Assembly (NCBI RefSeq): GCF_002934665.1
Contig: NZ_NIRS01000001.1
Coordinates: 1,178,001-1,242,000 of the forward strand
Direction of reading: 5' to 3'
DNA length: 64,000 nucleotides
Source of the DNA: Pseudomonas laurylsulfatiphila
Lineage (GTDB): Bacteria > Pseudomonadota > Gammaproteobacteria > Pseudomonadales > Pseudomonadaceae
The position numbers and the translations under genes are program-made. This document shows, piece after piece, positions 8,566 to 17,522 of this stretch (position 1 is its first letter; every line of letters starts with the position of its first letter). The notes beneath the pieces were generated by a model that worked only from the letters and a program-made list of their open reading frames with translations, searched no databases and was not told the DNA's origin.

Positions 8566-9960
8566 ATGAAGCCGCCACTCAGTGTGTTAACCCTGTGCCT
8601 GTTGCTCAGTGCCTGCGGCACCCCGGCCCAGCGCCCCGACAGCGGCATCCAGCCGCCGGCCACCTGGCAATCGCCACATACCGCAGGCGCTGTCCATGAC
8701 AACCAGCGATGGTGGAACCGCTTCGGCAGCCCGCAACTGGGTCGCCTGATCGAACAGGCGCGGCTCGGCAGTTACGATTTGGCCGCCGCCATTGCCAGAG
8801 TGCACCAGGCCCAGGCCGACACGGTCATCGCCGGCGGCTCGCAACTGCCGGAGGTCAAGGCCGCGGCCAATGCCAATCGCCAGAAGCTGATGCGGGGCAA
8901 CGGCTACAGTCAGCTCGATGCCGACAGCGATAACAACGCCGTCGACTACTTCAATGCGAACCTGGTGGCCAGCTACGAAATCGATTTCTGGGGCGGCCAG
9001 CGAGCCAGCCGCGACAGTGCGCAATTCAGTCTGAACGCCAGCGAGTTCGATCAGGCCACCGTGGAGTTGACCTTGCTCAGCGGCGTGGCCAACAGTTACG
9101 CGCAAGCCTTGTCGCTGCAGGAACAGAGCCGCATCGCCGAGTTGAACCTGGCCAATGCGCAAAACGTGCTGAAACTGGTGCAGACCCGCTTCGATTCGGG
9201 CTCGGCCACGGCCCTTGAACTCGCGCAGCAAAAAAGCCTGGTGGCGGCGCAGCAACGCCAGCTGCCGCTAGTGCGGCAACAGGCCGAGGAGGCGCGAATC
9301 AGCCTCGCCGCCCTGCTCGGCCGTCCGGTGCAGGCACTGTCGCTGGGTCAGGAACGCTTCGATCAACTAACCTGGCCCGCTATCGACGCCGGGGTGCCCA
9401 GCCAGTTGCTCAGCCGCCGTCCGGACATTGCCCGGGCCGAGGCGCAACTGGCTGCCGCCCAGGCCGACGTCACCGTCGCCCGGGCCGCGATGCTGCCCAC
9501 CGTGACCCTCACCACCGAAATCGGCTCCGGTGCCGACCGGGCCGACGATATTCTGCGCAGCCCCTTCTACAACCTCACCGCCGGGCTGCTTGCGCCGGTG
9601 TTCAACAACGGCCGCCTCGGTGCCCAGCGCGACAAGGCCACGGCGCGCCAGCAAGAACTGCTGGAGACCTATCGCGGCGCGATCATCAACGGCTTCGCCG
9701 ACGTCGAAAAAGCCCTCAACAGCATTCGCGGGCTCGATGAACAGCGCGGGTGGCAGAGTGAAGAACTGAGCCAGGCACAGACCGCGTTCAACATCGCGCA
9801 AAGCCGTTACCAGGCCGGGGCCGAGGATTTGCTGACGGTCCTGGAAACCCAACGCACGCTGTATGCGGCGCAGGATTTGAATGTGCAACTGCGCTTGTCG
9901 CGGATGCAGGCGAGCATTGCGTTGTACAAGGCATTGGGTGGGGGGTGGCAGGTTCTGTAG
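8566..9960 (+). CDS. opmQ: Outer-membrane efflux lipoprotein OpmQ
   Basis: A TolC/OprM-type outer-membrane channel of 464 residues that completes the PvdRT-OpmQ pump. The start at 8566 gives a lipoprotein signal peptide with lipobox LLSAC (Cys17), as in OprM homologues. An in-frame GTG at 8551 and a longer upstream frame would push the signal inward and are less likely. Two OEP repeats follow: the first holds ANLVASYEIDFWGGQRASRD, and the second holds LLSRRPDIARAEAQLAAAQAD and LLAPVFNNGRLGAQRDKA, typical RND-type channel motifs. It is the last gene of the operon and is followed by a REP doublet. Confidence 0.95.
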   Translation: MKPPLSVLTLCLLLSACGTPAQRPDSGIQPPATWQSPHTAGAVHDNQRWWNRFGSPQLGRLIEQARLGSYDLAAAIARVHQAQADTVIAGGSQLPEVKAAANANRQKLMRGNGYSQLDADSDNNAVDYFNANLVASYEIDFWGGQRASRDSAQFSLNASEFDQATVELTLLSGVANSYAQALSLQEQSRIAELNLANAQNVLKLVQTRFDSGSATALELAQQKSLVAAQQRQLPLVRQQAEEARISLAALLGRPVQALSLGQERFDQLTWPAIDAGVPSQLLSRRPDIARAEAQLAAAQADVTVARAAMLPTVTLTTEIGSGADRADDILRSPFYNLTAGLLAPVFNNGRLGAQRDKATARQQELLETYRGAIINGFADVEKALNSIRGLDEQRGWQSEELSQAQTAFNIAQSRYQAGAEDLLTVLETQRTLYAAQDLNVQLRLSRMQASIALYKALGGGWQVL

Positions 9961-9981
9961 TTTTTGTCGTCAGTGAGTACG

Positions 9982-10077
9982 CCTTCGCGAGCAGGCTCGC
10001 TCCCACAATGGATCTTCAGTGAGCACAGAATTTGTGTACGACCAAGATCTAGTGTGGGAGCGAGCCTGCTCGCGAAG
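9982..10077. repeat. REP doublet (REPIN-like), C variant
   Basis: Inverted REP copies at 9982-10007 and 10053-10077 with the same core as the doublet at 3071 (GCGAGCCTGCTCGCG). It lies between the convergent ends of opmQ and pvdP and may serve as a two-way transcript end. Confidence 0.9.
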
Positions 10078-10092
10078 AACGATAACGCGGTA

Positions 10093-11712
10093 TCAAGCCT
10101 GGTTCTGCTTAGCCTTCAGATTTCGCGCATACCACGGCCGCTGCGGCACCTTGCGGAACAAATCCTTCAGCTTCTTCTCGTCCTCGCCAAAGGTGATGCG
10201 CAACGCCAGCTTCATGGTTTCCGGGTCCATTTCCACTGACTTGCCCGCCTGCAACCCCGGTGTGGTGCTGCAGCCATGGGTGACCGGGCCGAGCCACGGG
10301 TCATCGATTTCGACCCAGCGCCCCGGCGCAAACCAGGGCACTCCATTGACCTGCAGCCGACTGACCTGCCCTGGGTGGAAGCGTTCATGGGCGCGGAACC
10401 AGTCCTCCAGACGATCGTCGATCCAGCCGTGGAAATGCCAGAACACCGGGTTCACATGGGAGGAAAACGGGTCGCCCAAGAAGTCGTTTTCCGCAGCGAA
10501 CCAGCGCGCGGAAAAATCTGCCGGATCACGGGCAAAGGGCACCGGCTGACCGTTCGATGGATCACGCGGCACCGAAGCCCAGCGCATGTGCAGCCAGTCG
10601 TGCAGGCCCAGTTCAACCTCCGAGCCGAACTGGCCGAGGGTCAGCGTCGACAGGTAACGCGGATCACGGTAGCGCGATTCCCAGACCTGGAAATTGCTGT
10701 GATACGTATCGCCGGTCTTGATGTCACTGACCCATTGCGTGTACTCGTCATCGTCCTCGGCCACCCAGGTTGGCGGCAGTGCGGTGCCGTCGTGGTTGTC
10801 GAAGTACCGGGCGAAGCCGGGCCGGTCCCGCGCCAGCTCCGGTTGCGGCAACGGGAAGTGCGTCCAGGACGGCAAGTCCTGCATCGAACGCGCCGTGCCG
10901 AGCATGTGCCGGTGCATGAAGAAAAAGTCCACGCCCGAACCGTTGCGATCCTTGCGCGCACCTCGGCCATCGCGCTCCCTGTCTCGCGGACCGGGTTGCC
11001 AACCGAGCCCGCGCAGGGCGCCGCGCTGGTCTTCGGACAGCTTGTGCCACTTGTCCCGGGAGGCATGCCAGAGCTGGTGAAACAGACGGTGCTCCGGCGA
11101 TACCAGCCAGGCCAGCAGGGCCGGATTGAGGCCGGTGCGTTCGCGCGCTTCAGGGAACACCTGTTTGACGGCAATGAAACGATTGTCCTGGGCCGTCAGC
11201 ATCAGCGGGCGCTTGAGGTCCAGCACGCGCCCACTGAGACTGCCGCTGCCGGCGTTACCGAAACCGGCCCAGACCTCATCCAGGGTCATGTCGAACTCGT
11301 ACTCGCAACAGCCGCTGGCGCCCAGCAGTCGCCAACCGAGCTGCTTCGGGTTGGCCTCGGACAGATCGCCGAGCACCCGGTAACGGGGCTCCTCGGCGGA
11401 GCGCAAACGCTCGGCGGTGTCGAAGAAACCGACGACGCCACGACCTTTGTGACCGATGTCGAGAAAGACCTCCAGCCCCTCCAAGGGCAAGCCTTCGATA
11501 CCGGCGTCACGCCCTTCGAACCGAATCTGCCAGACCCCGCGCAAGGCGTCCGCCAACCGCTGGCCGGCCACGTCCGCCACGTCGAACGAGGCTTCGTCCG
11601 GGGTGATCGTCGGGTCCGGTTTGGTCAGTTCGCGATGCCCGTAGTACGCCGCAGGCACGGCGGCACCGGTCAGCGCCAGACCCGCGAGGAACCATCGTCG
11701 AGAAATCGTCAT
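10093..11712 (-). CDS. pvdP: Tat-exported tyrosinase PvdP (chromophore maturation)
   Basis: A periplasmic copper enzyme of 539 residues that oxidises the D-Tyr ring of ferribactin to close the pyoverdine chromophore. The N-terminus is a twin-arginine signal (ISRRWFLAGLALTGAA). His-rich copper-site stretches are seen near HRLFHQLWH, FFFMHRHMLG and VFWHFHGWIDDR, the last like a tyrosinase CuB site. I chose the ATG at 11712 because the PvdS box ends with its CGT at 11758-11760. That puts the transcript start at about 11750, so the longest frame (ATG at 11751) cannot be used. An ATG at 11733 is possible, but 11712 puts the RR motif at residues 5-6. Confidence 0.95.
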   Translation of the reverse strand: MTISRRWFLAGLALTGAAVPAAYYGHRELTKPDPTITPDEASFDVADVAGQRLADALRGVWQIRFEGRDAGIEGLPLEGLEVFLDIGHKGRGVVGFFDTAERLRSAEEPRYRVLGDLSEANPKQLGWRLLGASGCCEYEFDMTLDEVWAGFGNAGSGSLSGRVLDLKRPLMLTAQDNRFIAVKQVFPEARERTGLNPALLAWLVSPEHRLFHQLWHASRDKWHKLSEDQRGALRGLGWQPGPRDRERDGRGARKDRNGSGVDFFFMHRHMLGTARSMQDLPSWTHFPLPQPELARDRPGFARYFDNHDGTALPPTWVAEDDDEYTQWVSDIKTGDTYHSNFQVWESRYRDPRYLSTLTLGQFGSEVELGLHDWLHMRWASVPRDPSNGQPVPFARDPADFSARWFAAENDFLGDPFSSHVNPVFWHFHGWIDDRLEDWFRAHERFHPGQVSRLQVNGVPWFAPGRWVEIDDPWLGPVTHGCSTTPGLQAGKSVEMDPETMKLALRITFGEDEKKLKDLFRKVPQRPWYARNLKAKQNQA

Positions 11713-11757
11713 TGCCCTACCTGTGTCAGCCATGGAGCAGGCTTTATCCAAGCTAGA

Positions 11758-11781
11758 ACGATTGTTGCATCCGGAAATTTA
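11758..11781 (-). promoter_or_regulatory. Iron-starvation (PvdS) promoter box of pvdP
   Basis: TAAAT, sixteen bases, CGT on the minus strand: a perfect PvdS box, ending about 45 bases upstream of the pvdP ATG. It is back to back with the pvdM box at 11873-11896, with a perfect inverted repeat between them. Confidence 0.88.
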
Positions 11782-11791
11782 TGGCGCCCCC

Positions 11792-11862
11792 AAAAGATCG
11801 CAGCCTTCGGCAGCTCCTACATGGGCCCCACCTGTAGGAGCTGCCGAAGGCTGCGATCTTTT
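11792..11862. repeat. Perfect 29-bp inverted repeat between divergent PvdS promoters
   Basis: Left arm 11792-11820 and right arm 11834-11862 are exact reverse complements (29 of 29). The core is GCTGCCGAAGGCTGCGATC, with outer AAAA/TTTT and a 13-base loop. It is a different family from the GCGAGC REPs and resembles another widespread intergenic repeat class of P. fluorescens. With its terminal T-run on either strand it could insulate or terminate between pvdP and pvdM. Confidence 0.88.
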
Positions 11863-11872
11863 TGGATCAACC

Positions 11873-11896
11873 TAAATTCCATGGCCAGCCACTCGT
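11873..11896 (+). promoter_or_regulatory. Iron-starvation (PvdS) promoter box of pvdMNO
   Basis: CCTAAAT, sixteen bases, CGT on the plus strand: the TAAAT-N16-CGT pattern is perfect. It lies about 60 bases upstream of pvdM and probably drives pvdM-pvdN-pvdO. Confidence 0.87.
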
Positions 11897-11958
11897 TCCC
11901 CCCAGATAGCAAAGGCCCCCGCGCCTGATCCCCGACGGCGAACCTGACTGAGACGGCA

Positions 11959-13308
11959 ATGACAAAACCACGTTCGAAAAAGGCTCTTTTCATCGGCTTG
12001 CCGCTGGCCCTGGCGATCAGCGCGGGGGCAGGCTTCGGGGCTTGGGACTACTGGCTCAGGGACAATCCCGGCTACCCGGTGAAGGTGATGAAACAGGCCG
12101 ATCAGCTGCAGGAGCGTATCCTCTCGTTCGACAGCCACATCACCGTACCGATGGACTTCGGCACCGCCGGCAACGAAGTCGACAAGGACGGCGAAGGCCA
12201 GTTCGACCTGGTCAAGACCGGACGCGGGCGCCTGTCCGGGGCGGCGCTGACGATTTTCGGCTGGCCGGAAATCTGGAACGGCCCCAACGCGCCCCATCGC
12301 CCGACCGCCGGTTTCGTCGACGAGGCCCGACACGAGCAGGAAACCCGCTACAAGATCATCAGCGCGATGGTGCGCGACTTCCCCCATCAAGTCGCCATCG
12401 CCTACACCCCCGACGACTTCCGTCGCCTGCACGGCGAAGGCAAGTTCGCGATTTTCATCAGCATGCTCAACGCCTACCCGCTGGGCAATGACCTCAACGC
12501 CCTGGACAAGTGGGCGGCGCGCGGCATGCGCATGTTCGGCTTCAGCTACGTGGGCAACAACGCCTGGGCCGACTCGTCGCGGCCCCTGCCGTTCTTCAAT
12601 GATTCGCGGGACGCCCTCGGCGGGCTGTCGGACATCGGCAAGCAAGCGGTGCAGCGTCTCAATGACCTGGGCGTGATCATCGATGTGTCGCAGATGTCGA
12701 CCAAGGCCCTGGAGCAGGTCGCGCACCTGAGCCGCACGCCGATGGTCGCCTCGCACTCGGCGCCGCGGGCCCTGGTGGACATCCCGCGCAACCTCAGCGA
12801 TGCGGAAATGCAGTTGATCAAGAACAGCGGCGGCGTGGTGCAGATTGTCGGTTTCCCGACCTACATCCGCCCGCTGAGCCAGGCCACCCAGGACAAGCTC
12901 AACGACCTGCGCGCGCGCTTCGACCTGCAACCGCTGCAAGGCCTGGAGATGGCGCTGATGCCGGGTGACCCGGTGATCACCGTCTGGCCCGAGCAGCGTT
13001 TCGGCGAATACGCCAGCCAGCTCTATTCGATCCTCGACGAGGAACCCAAGGCCAGCCTCAAGGATTACGGCGACGCGATCGATTACGCCGTGAAAAAAAT
13101 CGGCATCGACCACGTCGGCATCAGTTCCGACTTCAACGATGGCGGCGGTCTCGACGGCTGGAAAGACGTCAGTGAAGCCCGCAACGTGACCGCCGAACTG
13201 ATCAGCCGCGGCTACAGCGAGGCCGACATCGCCAAGCTCTGGGGCGGCAATTTCCTGCGGGTCTGGGACCAGGTGCAAAAGTCCTCCCGGCCCGTGGTCC
13301 AGAACTGA
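11959..13308 (+). CDS. pvdM: Periplasmic dipeptidase-like PvdM
   Basis: A 449-residue member of the membrane (renal) dipeptidase family M19, needed for pyoverdine maturation in the periplasm, where its substrate is thought to be a ferribactin derivative rather than a dipeptide. The N-terminus has one export or anchor segment (LFIGLPLALAISAGAGFGAW, residues about 10-29). Family landmarks are FDSHITVP, VASHSAPRALVDIPRNLSD and DHVGISSDFNDGGG, which bear His and Asp metal ligands. It starts about 60 bases after a PvdS box and is followed 31 bases later by pvdN. Confidence 0.95.
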   Translation: MTKPRSKKALFIGLPLALAISAGAGFGAWDYWLRDNPGYPVKVMKQADQLQERILSFDSHITVPMDFGTAGNEVDKDGEGQFDLVKTGRGRLSGAALTIFGWPEIWNGPNAPHRPTAGFVDEARHEQETRYKIISAMVRDFPHQVAIAYTPDDFRRLHGEGKFAIFISMLNAYPLGNDLNALDKWAARGMRMFGFSYVGNNAWADSSRPLPFFNDSRDALGGLSDIGKQAVQRLNDLGVIIDVSQMSTKALEQVAHLSRTPMVASHSAPRALVDIPRNLSDAEMQLIKNSGGVVQIVGFPTYIRPLSQATQDKLNDLRARFDLQPLQGLEMALMPGDPVITVWPEQRFGEYASQLYSILDEEPKASLKDYGDAIDYAVKKIGIDHVGISSDFNDGGGLDGWKDVSEARNVTAELISRGYSEADIAKLWGGNFLRVWDQVQKSSRPVVQN

Positions 13309-13339
13309 TTTTTCCTTTTTGCCATAGCGAACCGAACCC

Positions 13340-14620
13340 ATGACCAACCGTCGTTCATTCCTCAAGCAGGCCGGCATTCTGGCGGCCGGCATTCCCCTGG
13401 CCTCGGCCGTGAACCTGCCGGCACTGGCCGCTGCCCCGGCGCCCTTGCCCAAGGACAAATGGGACCAGTTGCGTCAGCTGTTCACACAGGACCCGAACTA
13501 CCTGCACTTCGCCAATTTCCTGGTGACCTCGCACCCGCGTCCGGTGCGTGAAGCCATCGAGATGCACCGCGCCAACCTCGATCGCAACCCCGGCCTGGCC
13601 ATGGACTGGCATCGCGGCGAAACCGAACGCCGCGAAGAAGAGGTGCGCGTCTGGGCCGGGCGCTATCTGAAAGCCAAACCGTCGCAGATCGCCCTGACCG
13701 GCAGCACCACCGAAGGCCTGGCGATGATCTACGCCGGCATCCACGTGCGCCCGGACCAGGAAATCCTCACCAGCGATCACGAGCACTACGCCGCCAACAG
13801 CGTGTTCGAATACCGCACCCAGAAGGACGGCACCCAGGTTCGCAAGATCAAATTGTTCGAGGACCCGTACAAGGTCTCGACCGCCGAAGTGCTGGCCGCG
13901 ATTGAACGCAACATCCGCCCCGAGACCCGCGTACTGGGCATGACCTGGGTGCACTCCGGCAGCGGCGTGAAGCTGCCCATCGGCGAGATCGGCAAACTGG
14001 TGGAAGAGAAAAACCGTGGCCGCAAGGACAAGGACCGCATCCTCTACGTCATCGATGGCGTCCACGGCTTCGGCGTGGAGAACGTCGACTTCCCGGACAT
14101 GCACTGCGATTTCTTCATCGCCGGCACCCACAAATGGATGTTCGGCCCACGGGGCACCGGGATCATCTGCGCCCGTTCCGACGAGCTCAAGGACGTGACG
14201 CCGACCATCCCGACCTTCTCCGAAGCCACGCAATTTTCCACGGTGATGACCTACGGCGGCTATCACTCGTTCGAACACCGCTGGGCATTGACCGAAGCCT
14301 TCAAGTTGCACCTGGACCTGGGCAAGGCCGAGGTCGCGGCACGCATCCACGACATCAACAGCTACCTGAAAAAACGCTTGCAGCAGCATCCGTCGGTGGA
14401 GCTGGTGACGCCACTGTCACCGGAATATTCCGCCGGTTTCACCTTCTTCCGCATCAAGAACCGCGACTGCGAAGAAGTCGCCAATTACCTGATGGATCAG
14501 CGCGTGGTGTGCGATGCCGTGGACCGTGATGTCGGGCCGATCATTCGAGTGTCGCCGGGGTTGCTCAATACCGAAGCGCACATCGACAGGTTGATGGAAC
14601 TGATGGCCAGCCGGCTCTGA
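13340..14620 (+). CDS. pvdN: Tat-exported PLP enzyme PvdN
   Basis: A class V aminotransferase-fold protein of 426 residues that modifies the side-chain glutamate of periplasmic ferribactin or pyoverdine, giving the succinamide form in studied pseudomonads. The N-terminus is a twin-arginine signal (TNRRSFLKQAGILAAG). The PLP lysine is in AGTHKWMFGPRGTG near residue 263, after VIDGVHGFG, which carries the PLP-contacting Asp. It is the middle gene of pvdMNO, with gaps of about 30 bases on both sides. Confidence 0.96.
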   Translation: MTNRRSFLKQAGILAAGIPLASAVNLPALAAAPAPLPKDKWDQLRQLFTQDPNYLHFANFLVTSHPRPVREAIEMHRANLDRNPGLAMDWHRGETERREEEVRVWAGRYLKAKPSQIALTGSTTEGLAMIYAGIHVRPDQEILTSDHEHYAANSVFEYRTQKDGTQVRKIKLFEDPYKVSTAEVLAAIERNIRPETRVLGMTWVHSGSGVKLPIGEIGKLVEEKNRGRKDKDRILYVIDGVHGFGVENVDFPDMHCDFFIAGTHKWMFGPRGTGIICARSDELKDVTPTIPTFSEATQFSTVMTYGGYHSFEHRWALTEAFKLHLDLGKAEVAARIHDINSYLKKRLQQHPSVELVTPLSPEYSAGFTFFRIKNRDCEEVANYLMDQRVVCDAVDRDVGPIIRVSPGLLNTEAHIDRLMELMASRL

Positions 14621-14649
14621 CCCACCGCTTTCAAGCAGCGAGAACTCGT

Positions 14650-15534
14650 ATGAAAAGCCCCCTCAAAAACCTCGGCGCCCTGATCCTGCTGGGATTGCTC
14701 GGCAGTACCGTGCCAGGCTTGGCCCAGGCCTATACGGCGCCATTACCGGGCAAAGTGTTCAAGGATTGTCGTGACTGCCCGGAAATGGTCGTGTTGCCCG
14801 CCGGCACCTTCACCATGGGCACCCCGGACAACGAAGTCGGCCGCGAGCCAGATGAAGGCCCGATGCATGAGGTGACGTTCGACAAACCCTTCGCCATGAG
14901 CCGCTACCAGATCACCGCCGGCGAATGGAACCAATACATGAAGGAAACCGGCATTACCCTGCCCGATGGCGACCCCCGCCCCGGCCGCGCGTGCAGCAAC
15001 GGCAAGCCGAGCTACCCCCAGGGCCCGCGCCAGCCGGCGGTGTGCATGAACTTCGCCGAGGTCAGTGCCTACGTCGCCTGGCTGTCGATGAAAACCGGCC
15101 AGCACTACCACATCGTCAGCGAAGCCCAGCGCGAGTACGCGGCCCGTGGCGGATCGACGGGCGCGTTCCCCTTCCCGTTCGACCCCGGCACCGAGTACAG
15201 CATCGCCACCCACGCCAACACCTACGGCCCGACCGACGGCTATAGCTACAGCTCGCCGGTCGGCAGCTACCCAGCGAATGCCTTTGGCCTATATGACATG
15301 CACGGCAACGTCTACGAGTGGATCGCCGACTGCTACCACCCGGACTACGTCGGCGCGCCCACCGACGGCAGCGCCTGGACCGAGCCCGACTGCGACACCC
15401 TGCGCATCCGTGGCAACGACTGGGGCGAAGCACCGGTGTTTTCCCGTTCGGGCAACCGCAACGACATCGACCCGCAGACCCGTGGCGACTGGATTGGATT
15501 CCGCGTGGTACGCGACCTGACGCCCAACCTCTGA
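14650..15534 (+). CDS. pvdO: Periplasmic FGE-sulfatase-fold protein PvdO
   Basis: A protein of 294 residues in the formylglycine-generating-enzyme-like (sulfatase-modifying factor) family. PvdO is needed for the last oxidation that gives the mature pyoverdine chromophore in the periplasm. It has a Sec signal (residues 1-27, ending GLAQA). Fold landmarks are MVVLPAGTFTMGTPDNEVG, PFAMSRYQITAGEWNQYM, FGLYDMHGNVYEW and the C-terminal WIGFRVVRDL. It is the last gene of pvdMNO and is followed by a REP doublet. No pvdF lies after it, unlike P. aeruginosa. Confidence 0.95.
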   Translation: MKSPLKNLGALILLGLLGSTVPGLAQAYTAPLPGKVFKDCRDCPEMVVLPAGTFTMGTPDNEVGREPDEGPMHEVTFDKPFAMSRYQITAGEWNQYMKETGITLPDGDPRPGRACSNGKPSYPQGPRQPAVCMNFAEVSAYVAWLSMKTGQHYHIVSEAQREYAARGGSTGAFPFPFDPGTEYSIATHANTYGPTDGYSYSSPVGSYPANAFGLYDMHGNVYEWIADCYHPDYVGAPTDGSAWTEPDCDTLRIRGNDWGEAPVFSRSGNRNDIDPQTRGDWIGFRVVRDLTPNL

Positions 15535-15550
15535 GCCCTTCCACACCCCC

Positions 15551-15639
15551 TGTGGGAGCGAGCTTGCTCGCGAAGGCGTCGTGTCAGCCAACATAAAATT
15601 TTCTGACCCGCCGCTTTCGCGAGCAAGCTCGCTCCCACA
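15551..15639. repeat. REP doublet (REPIN-like), T variant
   Basis: Inverted copies at 15551-15576 and 15614-15639 with core GCGAGCTTGCTCGCG (T in place of the C of the other variant). It lies between pvdO and the pvdE promoter. Confidence 0.9.
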
Positions 15640-15679
15640 GGGGTTTATGTAACTCCCCAGCCACCAGTCGCCCCGCCTT

Positions 15680-15703
15680 TAAATTAAGCCCTCCATCAGA
15701 CGT
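15680..15703 (+). promoter_or_regulatory. Iron-starvation (PvdS) promoter box of pvdE
   Basis: TTTAAAT, sixteen bases, CGT: TAAAT-N16-CGT is perfect. It ends 42 bases before the pvdE ATG. Confidence 0.87.
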
Positions 15704-15745
15704 TCTACTGGGTATCTGCCTCAAGACCCAAGGAACCCTCTGCTC

Positions 15746-17395
15746 ATGACTCAGCCAACGCGCGGTGCAATTCATGAATTGTTCAGCCTCCTGAAACCGT
15801 TCCGGCTCGTCGTCAGTCTGTCGATCCTCCTGGGCATGGTCGGCGGCCTGAGCGTGACGGTGCTGCTGGCCACCATCAACAACGCGCTGCATTCGCCGGA
15901 CGGCCTGACCCAAGGCGTGGTCGCGCTGTTCGGCGGCCTGTGCCTGCTGGCCCTGGGCAGTTCGATCTGTTCGGACATCGGCACCAACTACGTCGGCCAG
16001 CACATCATTGCCAAACTGCGCAAAGAGCTGGGGGAAAAAGTGCTGTCGGCGCCCATCGAGCAGATCGAGCGCTACCGCAGCCACCGGCTGATCCCGGTGC
16101 TGACCCACGACGTCGACACCATCAGCGACTTCGCCTTCGCCTTCGCGCCGCTCGCCATTTCCCTGACCGTGACCCTCGGCTGCATGGGTTACCTGGCGAT
16201 GCTGTCGTGGCCGATGTTCCTGATGATGGTGCTGGCGATTGTCATCGGCACCGGCATCCAGTTCTATGCGCAGGGCAAGGGTATCCAAGGTTTCATGGCC
16301 GCCCGCGACGCCGAAGACGAATTGCAGAAGCACTACAACGCCATTGCCGGCGGCGCCAAGGAATTGCGCATCCACCGTCCGCGCCGCCAGCGCATGTTCG
16401 TCAAGGGCATCCAGGGCACCGCCGATTTCATCTGCGACACCCAGGTACGTTCGATCAACACCTTCGTGATCGCCAAGACCCTCGGCTCGATGCTGTTCTT
16501 CGTGGTCATCGGCCTGGCATTGGCCCTGCAATCCTTCTGGCCCAGCGCCGACAAAGCGGTGATGAGCGGATTCGTGCTGGTGCTGCTGTACATGAAAGGC
16601 CCGATCGAGCACCTGGTCAGCACCTTGCCGATCGTGAGCCGGGCGCGCATCGCCTTCCGCCGCATCGCCGAACTGTCGAGCCGGTTTTCCTCGCCGGAAC
16701 CGCACCTGCTGCTCAACGACCAAGGCACCCCGCCGGCTGTGGTCAACAGCCTGCAACTGAACAATGTCAGCTACGCCTTCCCCGCCGCACCGGGCAGCGA
16801 CGCGTTTCGCCTGGGCCCGGTGAACCTGAGCATCGCGCAAGGCGACATCATTTTCATCGTCGGCGAAAACGGCTGCGGCAAGACCACGCTGATCAAGTTG
16901 CTGCTGGGCCTCTACGCCCCGCAACACGGCGAAATCCTGCTCAACGGCCAAGGCATCGACGCACACAATCGAGACGACTACCGCCAGTTGTTCACCACGA
17001 TCTTTGCCGACTACTACCTGTTCGATGACGTGGTGCAGGGTGACCAGCACATCCCCGAAGATGCCAATGCCTACCTGCAACGCCTGGAAATTGCCCACAA
17101 GGTCAGTGTCAGGGACGGCAGTTTCACCACCACCGACCTGTCCACCGGCCAGCGCAAGCGCCTGGCGCTGGTCAATGCCTGGCTGGAAGAACGCCCGGTG
17201 CTGGTGTTCGACGAATGGGCCGCCGACCAGGACCCGACCTTCCGCCGCATCTTCTACACCGAGCTGCTGCCGGACCTCAAGCGCCTGGGCAAGACCATCA
17301 TCGTCATCTCTCACGACGACCGCTATTTCGACATGGCCGATCAACTGGTGCGCATGGAGTCGGGCCGGGTCATCACCGAGCGCGCGACCGCCTGA
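15746..17395 (+). CDS. pvdE: Pyoverdine precursor ABC exporter PvdE
   Basis: A 549-residue half-size ABC exporter (cyclic-peptide/SyrD type) that moves the acylated ferribactin precursor from cytoplasm to periplasm. The N-terminal membrane half has about six helices (for example SLSILLGMVGGLSVTVLLATI and ISLTVTLGCMGYLAMLSWPM). The ATPase half has Walker A GENGCGKTT near residue 373, the ABC signature as the variant LSTGQRKRLALV, and Walker B VLVFDEWAADQDP. AAGGAACC lies upstream of the ATG. A PvdS box precedes it, and the order pvdE-fpvA is that of P. aeruginosa, but the pvdF gene usually found next to it is missing. Confidence 0.96.
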   Translation: MTQPTRGAIHELFSLLKPFRLVVSLSILLGMVGGLSVTVLLATINNALHSPDGLTQGVVALFGGLCLLALGSSICSDIGTNYVGQHIIAKLRKELGEKVLSAPIEQIERYRSHRLIPVLTHDVDTISDFAFAFAPLAISLTVTLGCMGYLAMLSWPMFLMMVLAIVIGTGIQFYAQGKGIQGFMAARDAEDELQKHYNAIAGGAKELRIHRPRRQRMFVKGIQGTADFICDTQVRSINTFVIAKTLGSMLFFVVIGLALALQSFWPSADKAVMSGFVLVLLYMKGPIEHLVSTLPIVSRARIAFRRIAELSSRFSSPEPHLLLNDQGTPPAVVNSLQLNNVSYAFPAAPGSDAFRLGPVNLSIAQGDIIFIVGENGCGKTTLIKLLLGLYAPQHGEILLNGQGIDAHNRDDYRQLFTTIFADYYLFDDVVQGDQHIPEDANAYLQRLEIAHKVSVRDGSFTTTDLSTGQRKRLALVNAWLEERPVLVFDEWAADQDPTFRRIFYTELLPDLKRLGKTIIVISHDDRYFDMADQLVRMESGRVITERATA

Positions 17396-17465
17396 CAACG
17401 GTGGTTGCACGCAGGTTGTTGTTTTTTTGAAGTTTGTTTTCCGGTTTAGGCAAAGTGGCCCGTCT

Positions 17466-17484
17466 AATAATAATTATCATTAAC
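17466..17484 (+). promoter_or_regulatory. Fur box upstream of fpvA
   Basis: AATAATAATTATCATTAAC agrees with the 19-bp Fur consensus at 15 positions by hand. It lies 38 bases before the fpvA ATG. The stretch just before it (near 17437-17464, TTTTCCGG...CCCGTC) could be the FpvI-dependent promoter with elements about 18 bases apart, but this is only a guess. No TAAAT-type PvdS box is seen here. Confidence 0.82.
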
Positions 17485-17522
17485 TAAAAAACTGCACACA
17501 CCCTTCTGGAGCGATTCGAGCA

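Noticed and set aside
11713..11751. N-terminal extension of pvdP
   Set aside because: The PvdS box puts the transcript start at about 11750, and the Tat signal should be at the N-terminus.
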